The notes below the pieces were generated by a model, which was not told where the DNA came from, did no database searches, and was given only the letters and a program-made list of their open reading frames with translations. A DNA stretch of 64,000 nucleotides, from positions 186,001 to 250,000 of the forward strand of contig NZ_FOPZ01000001.1 in assembly GCF_900113615.1 (NCBI RefSeq), given 5' to 3'. Each line of letters opens with the position of its first letter. The stretch's first letter is position 1. The position numbers were made by a program, and so were the translations under genes. The stretch comes from Halorubrum aquaticum. Lineage in GTDB: Archaea; Halobacteriota; Halobacteria; Halobacteriales; Haloferacaceae. Below, piece after piece: positions 58,690-64,000 of the stretch.

Positions 58690-59730
58690 TTATAACTCCA
58701 GTCCGCGGATCGCGACGCTTCCCGCGTCGCCGCCGCCGCTGCCACTCTCCTCCACCCGACCGATCACGCGTCCGTCCGTCGCCGCCGCAAGCGACTCGGC
58801 GGCCTCGGGATCGACCGCGGCGACGAAGCCGGTCCCCATGTTGAACGTGCGGTGCATCTCCTCGTCGGAGACGTTCCCCTCCGACTGTACGAACCCGAAG
58901 ACGGGCTGGGCATCGAAGGGCTCGTCGACGACGTAGCGGTACGCTCCCAGCCGCGTCAGGTTCGTCCAGCCGCCGCCGGTGACGTGGGCTGCTGCCCGCA
59001 CCCCGTGCTCGCGCATGGGATCGAGCAGGTCGGTGTAGATCCGCGTGGGTTCCAACAGCGCCTCGCCGAGGGTGTCGTACCCGTCGAAGGGCGCGGGGTC
59101 CGTGTACTCGCGTGCGCGCGTGACCGCCTCGCGCGCGAGCGTCAGCCCGTTCGAGTGGATCCCCGACGACTCCCACCCGACGAGCGCGTCTCCCGCCTGC
59201 GCCTCGCCGTCGAACACGCCCTCCTTGGCGGCGAGGCCGGCGCAGGTCCCGGCCAGATCGAGCCCGCGGACGACCTCGGGCATCACCGCGGTCTCGCCGC
59301 CGACGAGCTCGATGTCGGCGAGTTCCGCGCCGCGGGCGAGCCCCTCGCCGACCTGCTCGGCGAACTCCTCGTTCGGCTCGTCGACCGCGAGGTAGTCGAC
59401 GAACGCGACCGGGCGGACGCCGGCGGCGACGAGGTCGTTGACGTTCATCGCGATGCAGTCGATCCCGACCGTCGAGTAGTCGGCGAGCGCCTCGGCGACG
59501 AGCAGCTTCGTCCCGACGCCGTCGGTCGCCAGCGCGAGGTAGCGGTCGCCGATGTCGAGCAGGCCGGCGTAGTCGCCCTCGCCTTCGCCGACCATCCCGA
59601 TCAGCGCGGCGGTCGCCGCCTCGCTCGCGTCGATGTCGACGCCCGCGTCGGCGTACGTGAGTTCGTCGCCGTCGTCGCCGCCACGATCGCCGTCACCGCC
59701 GCTATCGCTCCCGTCGCCGTTCTCGGTCAT
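58690..59730 (-). CDS. purM: Phosphoribosylformylglycinamidine cyclo-ligase (AIR synthase)
   Basis: A 346-residue ATP-dependent enzyme of purine biosynthesis. Motifs are LTYADAGVDIDASE, LATDGVGTKLLVAEALADYSTVGIDCIAMNVNDLVAAG, ELVGGETAVMPEVV, GWESSGIHSNGLTLARE, VTGGGWTNLTRLG and FNMGTGFVAAVDP. It is extended at the N terminus by an acidic Gly/Asp-rich tail of about 25 residues. Divergently or separately placed from purC at 17 kb. ATG 59730 is supported by a T-rich element about 27 nt upstream. Confidence 0.94.
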   Translation of the reverse strand: MTENGDGSDSGGDGDRGGDDGDELTYADAGVDIDASEAATAALIGMVGEGEGDYAGLLDIGDRYLALATDGVGTKLLVAEALADYSTVGIDCIAMNVNDLVAAGVRPVAFVDYLAVDEPNEEFAEQVGEGLARGAELADIELVGGETAVMPEVVRGLDLAGTCAGLAAKEGVFDGEAQAGDALVGWESSGIHSNGLTLAREAVTRAREYTDPAPFDGYDTLGEALLEPTRIYTDLLDPMREHGVRAAAHVTGGGWTNLTRLGAYRYVVDEPFDAQPVFGFVQSEGNVSDEEMHRTFNMGTGFVAAVDPEAAESLAAATDGRVIGRVEESGSGGGDAGSVAIRGLEL

Positions 59731-59800
59731 ACGCGTGTCGTAGCGCGCCGGAGCAAAAGGACACCGTTTGCGGCCTCGACGGGAGGACGCCGCGGCCGCC

Positions 59801-60469
59801 TCAGAACGGCCCGCCGAACCCGAGCCCGAGCACGAACACGAGAAGCACCGTGAGCAGGACCGAAGGAACGAACGTCGCCGCCCAGACCCCCCGGCTCCAG
59901 TTCAGCACCGTCTTCCCGTCGAGCGGTCCGTACGGAACCAGGTTGAACGCGGCGAGGAAGACGTTGATCGCGATCCCTCGCTCGCCGACCAGCGCCACGA
60001 CGTCGCTGCCGACCAGCGTCCCGGCGTACAACACCGGCAGGAAGACGAGCATCAAGAGCAGGTTGACGACCGGGCCGGCGAGGGCGATCCGTCCGTGTTG
60101 GCCCGCGGTCAGCCGTCCGCGGTGGTGGACCGCTCCGGGCGCGGCGAAGATGAACCCGAGCAGGGAGCTCGCCACCGCGAGGAACAGCATCCCGTTGTCC
60201 GCGCGGAACTCCGCCACCTGGTCGTAGCGCACGGCGACGACCTTGTGGGCGATCTCGTGGAGGAGGAAGGCCACGCCCGCGGTCAGGAGGCCGACGAGGA
60301 GCGGGAGCACCACGCCGGCGGCGACGATCCGGTCGATGCCGGCGCTCCCGCCCACGAAGAAGAGCGTGAACGCCGCGCCGAGCGCGAGCCACGCGACGAG
60401 CAGGTCTCTGAGTTCGGTGCCGCTGAAGTAGAGGCCGCCGATCCGGCGGCCGGCGATGTTCGTTGCCAT
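59801..60469 (-). CDS. M50-family (site-2 protease-like) intramembrane metalloprotease
   Basis: A 222-residue membrane protein with about six helices. The zinc site is complete: HEIAH (H71, E72, H75) and NLVPYGPLDGKTVLNW with D184 as third ligand. Such proteases cut within membrane-embedded substrates, often to release regulators. The short form has no PDZ or CBS domain. It starts 6 nt after the TraB-family gene stop, so the two are one operon. Confidence 0.88.
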   Translation of the reverse strand: MATNIAGRRIGGLYFSGTELRDLLVAWLALGAAFTLFFVGGSAGIDRIVAAGVVLPLLVGLLTAGVAFLLHEIAHKVVAVRYDQVAEFRADNGMLFLAVASSLLGFIFAAPGAVHHRGRLTAGQHGRIALAGPVVNLLLMLVFLPVLYAGTLVGSDVVALVGERGIAINVFLAAFNLVPYGPLDGKTVLNWSRGVWAATFVPSVLLTVLLVFVLGLGFGGPF

Positions 60470-60475
60470 GGTGTG

Positions 60476-62221
60476 TCAGGGGGCGATCAGCCCGCGGAGT
60501 AGTTCGGCGCTGTTACGCGCGCCCTGTATCATCAGCCGGGAGACCTCCTCGACGCCGCCGATGTCGCCGAACATCGCGGGCAGGACGTACACGGCGAAGA
60601 GGAAGCTCGCGACGATGCTGCCGACGTTCGTCATCGCGACGACCACGATGAGCTTGAAAAGCGGCACGTCGAGCATCTCGGAGACGAGCTCCGAGGGCGG
60701 GCGCGTTTCGTCGGCCAACAGCTCGTTGAGCGTGCCGATGTCGCCGACGTTCACCGTCAGGTGGCGCAACTCGACGTAGCCCGTGAACCAGCCGGGCGCG
60801 AGGAGCGGGTTGATCGAGGTCATCCACGCGACCGCGCCGCCGACGCCGGCCGAGGACCACCGCGCGCCGGCGAGCTTCGCGAACCCGAACGCGAAGGCGG
60901 CGTTGATCAGGAACCACGCGCCGAACAGCCGGAACAGGAACCCGTTCCGGACGCCGGCCATCGCGAGCAGGACGAAGAAGCCGACGAACCCGACCGTTAT
61001 CGCGTAGCCGACCGCCTTCTTCCAGGGGAATCCCCGTCCCGACTCCTCGCCGACCAGGTCCGCCATCGGCGGCAGCGTCGCCGGGTTCGCGAGGTAGCCC
61101 TCGATCCCGGCCCGGTGGCCCGCGCCGACGACGGCGACCACGTCGCGGCCGGCCTCGCGTAAGGCGACGAGCCGGTGGGCGATGAACGCGTCGCGCTCGT
61201 CGATGAGCGCCTCCGCGCCGCCAGGGGAGAACTGCCGGAACTCCTCCATCATCATCGTCACCACGTCGGTGTCGGTGAGTTCCTCGATGTCGATCTCCTC
61301 GATCCCGCCGTACTCCGCGTCGTCGTCGGGGCTCGCGAGCCCGAACAGCCCGAGCAGCGCCGCGCCGAGGACGCCGACCGAGAGCCCGAGCGCGAGTCCG
61401 AGCCCGAGACTGCCGATCGCCCGGACCGTGAGCCCGCCGAGGTACGTCGCGACGAGTCCGTCCGCGACGCCGGAGGCCGCCACCGCGACGCCCGCGACCG
61501 GCCCGACCGTGGCCGCGGCGTACAGCCGGGCGTCCGGCGAGAGGCCGACCTTCCCGACCTGGTCGACGACGAGCGCGACCAGGACCGCCGCCAGCATCCC
61601 CGCGGTGACGCTGGTCAGGATCGGCTCCGTGACGCCGAAGGAGCCGCCGAAGAGGCCGATCGCGGGCCCGGCGATCACGCCGATCAAGATTCCGGCGACC
61701 ACGCCGACGACGCGGGAGTCGGTGACCCCGAACGCGAGTCCGCCGACCATCCGGAGCTTCTCGGCGAGCGTCATGCGCGCCCAGAACCGCTGGATCGTGG
61801 TCTGGATGTCACGGTCGACGAGGGCGACGTCGATCCCGAGACGCTCGGCGACGTCGACGGCGGCCTTCATGTCCGCGCCGGGCTCGATGTCGAACCGCTC
61901 GCCGAGCTGGGTCTGGACGTACGAGAGCATCCAGTAGGCGAGGAACTGGAAGACGGTGTTCCCGCGCAGCAGGTCGCTCGCGTCGAGGTCGTCGGGGGTC
62001 TCCCCCTGCATCTGTCGGTAGCGGCCCTCGTCGAGTTCGACGGCGACGACGTCGGGCTGCTCCCGCGTTATCGCCTCCTCGACCTCCTCGACGGAGCGCT
62101 CCGAGACGTGTGCGGTGCCGACGACCGTCACCGACCCGGTCTCTCCGTCCTCGGCGGCGACGGGGGTGCTCTCGGAGGGGGCCGGCGCGGCGTCGGCCGA
62201 TCCCTCGGGCGTCTCTGTCAT
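60476..62221 (-). CDS. TraB/PrgY-family membrane protein
   Basis: A 581-residue protein. After a Ser/Pro/Glu-rich start, residues about 30-230 form the TraB domain (VVGTAHVSERSVEEVEEAI, DVVAVELDEGRY, LVDRDIQTTIQRFW), which resembles an unusual metalloprotease or erythromycin-esterase fold. Several helices follow in the middle (about 170-330) and the C terminus. GAGHRAGIEGYL is a second conserved piece. The function in archaea is unknown. It lies directly upstream of the M50 protease in one operon, so a joint role in membrane proteolysis is conceivable. Confidence 0.87.
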   Translation of the reverse strand: MTETPEGSADAAPAPSESTPVAAEDGETGSVTVVGTAHVSERSVEEVEEAITREQPDVVAVELDEGRYRQMQGETPDDLDASDLLRGNTVFQFLAYWMLSYVQTQLGERFDIEPGADMKAAVDVAERLGIDVALVDRDIQTTIQRFWARMTLAEKLRMVGGLAFGVTDSRVVGVVAGILIGVIAGPAIGLFGGSFGVTEPILTSVTAGMLAAVLVALVVDQVGKVGLSPDARLYAAATVGPVAGVAVAASGVADGLVATYLGGLTVRAIGSLGLGLALGLSVGVLGAALLGLFGLASPDDDAEYGGIEEIDIEELTDTDVVTMMMEEFRQFSPGGAEALIDERDAFIAHRLVALREAGRDVVAVVGAGHRAGIEGYLANPATLPPMADLVGEESGRGFPWKKAVGYAITVGFVGFFVLLAMAGVRNGFLFRLFGAWFLINAAFAFGFAKLAGARWSSAGVGGAVAWMTSINPLLAPGWFTGYVELRHLTVNVGDIGTLNELLADETRPPSELVSEMLDVPLFKLIVVVAMTNVGSIVASFLFAVYVLPAMFGDIGGVEEVSRLMIQGARNSAELLRGLIAP

Positions 62222-62374
62222 CACCCCGACGTACTGCGTCCCGGCGTTTAGTGCTTGTGAGTCGGTATCGAGCGGTCGTGGGGCCCTCCTTTCCGTCGGA
62301 TCGACACGTCGGTCGCTCGGACGTGGCGCGCGAGTCCCAACAGATTTGTATCCACACCCCGCGCATACCCGCGT

Positions 62375-63118
62375 ATGTCGCGGCTGTTGCCCTCCCTGCC
62401 GGACCCCGAACCCGACGACCGTGATCCGCGCGTCGTCGGCGTCGACGACGAGGAAGCCGAAGAGCTGCTCGCGGCGCTCGGCTCCGAGACCGCCCGGAAC
62501 GTCCTCTCGACGCTTCACGAGCGGCCGGCGACGACCTCCGAACTCGCCGACGAGCTCGACACCTCCCTCCAGAACGTTCAGTACCACCTCTCGAACCTCA
62601 AGGACGCGGACGTCGTCGACGTCATCGACACGACCTACTCCGAGAAGGGTCGCGAGATGAACGTGTACGCGCCGGCCGACGAGCCGCTGGTGTTGTTCGC
62701 GGGAAGCGAGGAGCAGTCCTCCGGGATCAAGACGGCGCTGAAGCGGCTCCTCGGCGGGTACGCGCTCCTCGGGGTCGCCGCGTTCGCCGTCCAACGCCTC
62801 GCGGCGATGGCGACACCCGACGCCACGGCCGAGCGGTACACCGGGGCCGCCGACGGCGACGACGCCGGCGGCGGTTCCGGAGACGGCGGCGACGTGGGGA
62901 TCGCCACCACGGAGCCGGACGCGTCTCCCGAGGAGCCGACGGTGGACGCGGAGGCGAGCGACGGGGTCCTCGACGTCGCCGGCGATCTCACGACGGACCT
63001 CCTCACCGACCCCGCGGCGGTGCTCGCGGAGCCCGGCGTCGTCTTCTTTCTGGGAGCCGCGCTCGTGTTCTCGCTCGGGGTGCTCTACTGGTACCGGCGG
63101 GGCCGAACTGCTCCCTGA
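62375..63118 (+). CDS. Membrane-anchored winged-helix (ArsR-like) regulator
   Basis: A 247-residue protein. Residues about 25-110 are a winged helix (EELLAALGSETARNVLSTLHERPATTSELADELDTSLQNVQYHLSNL). A hydrophobic segment (about 128-145), a Gly/Asp-rich linker, and a C-terminal membrane helix (about 216-237, FFLGAALVFSLGVLYWY) follow. It is thus tethered to the membrane. A target of the adjacent intramembrane protease is one possibility, unproven. Divergent from the TraB-family gene. TATA-like tttgta about 27 nt before ATG 62375. Confidence 0.85.
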   Translation: MSRLLPSLPDPEPDDRDPRVVGVDDEEAEELLAALGSETARNVLSTLHERPATTSELADELDTSLQNVQYHLSNLKDADVVDVIDTTYSEKGREMNVYAPADEPLVLFAGSEEQSSGIKTALKRLLGGYALLGVAAFAVQRLAAMATPDATAERYTGAADGDDAGGGSGDGGDVGIATTEPDASPEEPTVDAEASDGVLDVAGDLTTDLLTDPAAVLAEPGVVFFLGAALVFSLGVLYWYRRGRTAP

Positions 63119-63163
63119 TGTCGCCGGGGACAGCTATTCATGCGCGTGCCACCATCCACCCGT

Positions 63164-63616
63164 ATGGAACACGAAGCCGAGGTCGTCGGGGTCGGAGCCG
63201 GGTCGGCACCCGGCGGCGACGTCCCGGCGGTGGTCCTGAGCGTCCGCGACGAGTACGTCCCCATCTTCGTCAGCGGCGACCAGGCCCGATCGATCGGGAC
63301 GGTCCTGGAGGGAGAACCGTTCGACCGGCCGCTCACGCACGACCTCCTCGTGGAGATCCTCACCGAGTTCGGCGGGGCGATAGACCGGGTCCGGATCGAC
63401 GACCTCGCGGACGGGACCTTCTACGCGAAGGTCGACGCCGAGCGCTACGAGTCGGGCGAGCCGGAGCGGTTCGTCTTCGACGCGCGACCCTCCGACGCGC
63501 TGGCGCTCGCCGTCCGCGTCGAGTGTCCCATCGTCGTCTCCGAGGAGGTGATAGACGAGGCGGGTCGGCCGCCCGACTCGATCCGTTTCGGCGACGGTAG
63601 CCGCGACGGTCCGTAG
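63164..63616 (+). CDS. Bifunctional nuclease (BFN, DUF151) family protein
   Basis: A 150-residue protein of the DUF151 family, plant members of which have RNase and DNase activity. Conserved parts are VVLSVRDEYVPIFVSGDQARSIG, RPLTHDLLVEILTEFGGAIDRVRIDDLADGTFYAKV and FDARPSDALALAVRVECPIVVSEEVIDEAG. The ATG at 63164 is preferred over one eight codons upstream (63140) because it follows a TATA-like ctattc by 27 nt. Its in vivo substrate is unknown. Confidence 0.88.
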   Translation: MEHEAEVVGVGAGSAPGGDVPAVVLSVRDEYVPIFVSGDQARSIGTVLEGEPFDRPLTHDLLVEILTEFGGAIDRVRIDDLADGTFYAKVDAERYESGEPERFVFDARPSDALALAVRVECPIVVSEEVIDEAGRPPDSIRFGDGSRDGP

Positions 63617-63700
63617 CCGCGACCACACGCGGCCACGGCGATCCACCCCCGCGACGTGCCGGTGCCGCGGATTCAAGTGAGCGCCCGCCGGAGCGGACGC

Positions 63701-64000
63701 ATGAGCGACCTCGACGCGGAACCGTCGGAGGACGGATCGGACCCGGCCGTCAGCGCGAACGACGCGACGCTGGCCGACTCCCACACCGAGATGACCGAGA
63801 TGCTCCTGCCGAACGACACCAACAACCTCGGGCGGGCGCTCGGCGGGACGGTGTTGCACTGGATGGACGTCTGCGGCGCGATAGCGGGAATGCGCTTCTC
63901 GAGCCGGCAGGTGGTCACGGCGTCGATGGACCACGTCGACTTCATCGCCCCCATCGAGACCGGCGAGGTCGTCGTGATCGAGGGATACGTGTTCAACACC
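63701..64000 (+). CDS. Hotdog-fold acyl-CoA thioesterase, N-terminal part (runs off the window end)
   Basis: The first 100 residues are present. After an acidic tail comes DSHTEMTEMLLPNDTNNLGRALGGTVLHWMDVCGAIAGMRFSSRQVVTASMDHVDFIAPIETGEVV, the classical YciA/BFIT-type hotdog domain with the NxxGxxxGG and Asp of the central helix. These enzymes hydrolyse acyl-CoA to free acid and CoA. ATG 63701 is about 27 nt after a TATA-like attcaa. Confidence 0.9.
   Translation, partial: MSDLDAEPSEDGSDPAVSANDATLADSHTEMTEMLLPNDTNNLGRALGGTVLHWMDVCGAIAGMRFSSRQVVTASMDHVDFIAPIETGEVVVIEGYVFNT

Overview
The window looks like chromosomal DNA of a halophilic archaeon (class Halobacteria, possibly near Halorubrum; the genus is inference). 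GC content is very high, predicted proteins are strongly acidic, and several genes are archaeal or haloarchaeal in character (transcription factor TFE, aTrm56, a KaiC-like ATPase, UPF0212, DUF2110, DUF5803). Many start codons lie 24-29 nt downstream of a TATA-like element, as expected for leaderless haloarchaeal transcripts. I see no rRNA, tRNA, CRISPR array, transposase or integrase.

Layout. 1-3.7 kb: thymidylate kinase end (minus), then the glycine cleavage genes gcvH-gcvPA-gcvPB. 3.9-5.9 kb: a small membrane protein, a YfcE-type phosphodiesterase and a class A beta-lactamase-like hydrolase. 6-16 kb: a catabolic island. It holds an HDAC/acetylpolyamine-amidohydrolase-like deacetylase, a BCCT transporter, a class III aminotransferase, an AbgA-like M20 amidohydrolase, a D-2-hydroxyacid dehydrogenase, a DUF4870 membrane protein, a DoeA/EutD-type ectoine hydrolase and an asparaginase. 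Three promoters there carry an identical 17-bp palindrome, TACAC-N7-GTGTA. I read the island as an ectoine (compatible solute) uptake and degradation regulon. 16-31 kb: purC, trm56, a divergent pair of KaiC-like ATPase and LOV/PAS histidine kinase, a protease-like protein lacking its HExxH, tfe-DUF2110-DUF5803, cinA-like, NAD-kinase-like, map, a 7TM sensor kinase and a peroxiredoxin. 31-45 kb: DMT transporter, ggt, lipA, cystathionine gamma-synthase/lyase, a hydrolase/YcgG pair, class V aminotransferase, an OB-Cas4-helicase (Dna2-like) protein, menA-menC and a CMD-family protein. 45.8-54.1 kb: the branched-chain amino acid cluster leuA-ilvB-ilvN-ilvC-leuC-leuD-leuB. 54-64 kb: UPF0212, an XRE-CBS regulator with a perfect operator palindrome, small proteins, ferredoxin nitrite reductase, purM, an M50 protease, a TraB-family membrane protein, a wHTH membrane regulator, a bifunctional-nuclease-family protein and a truncated hotdog thioesterase.

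Most unusual signals. (1) A 24-codon leaderless ORF before ilvB ends in a Val/Ala/Ile-rich run and its stop lies in the loop of a hairpin, like the leader peptides of bacterial ilv attenuators. (2) The TACAC-N7-GTGTA operators of the putative ectoine regulon. (3) Seven micro-ORFs of 32-63 codons whose stop codon overlaps the start of the next gene. Four start about 27 nt after a TATA-like box and two begin on the upstream gene's stop codon, suggesting relay translation. (4) A LOV-type sensor kinase divergent from a KaiC homologue. (5) leuA carries an apparent +1 frameshift close to its N terminus.
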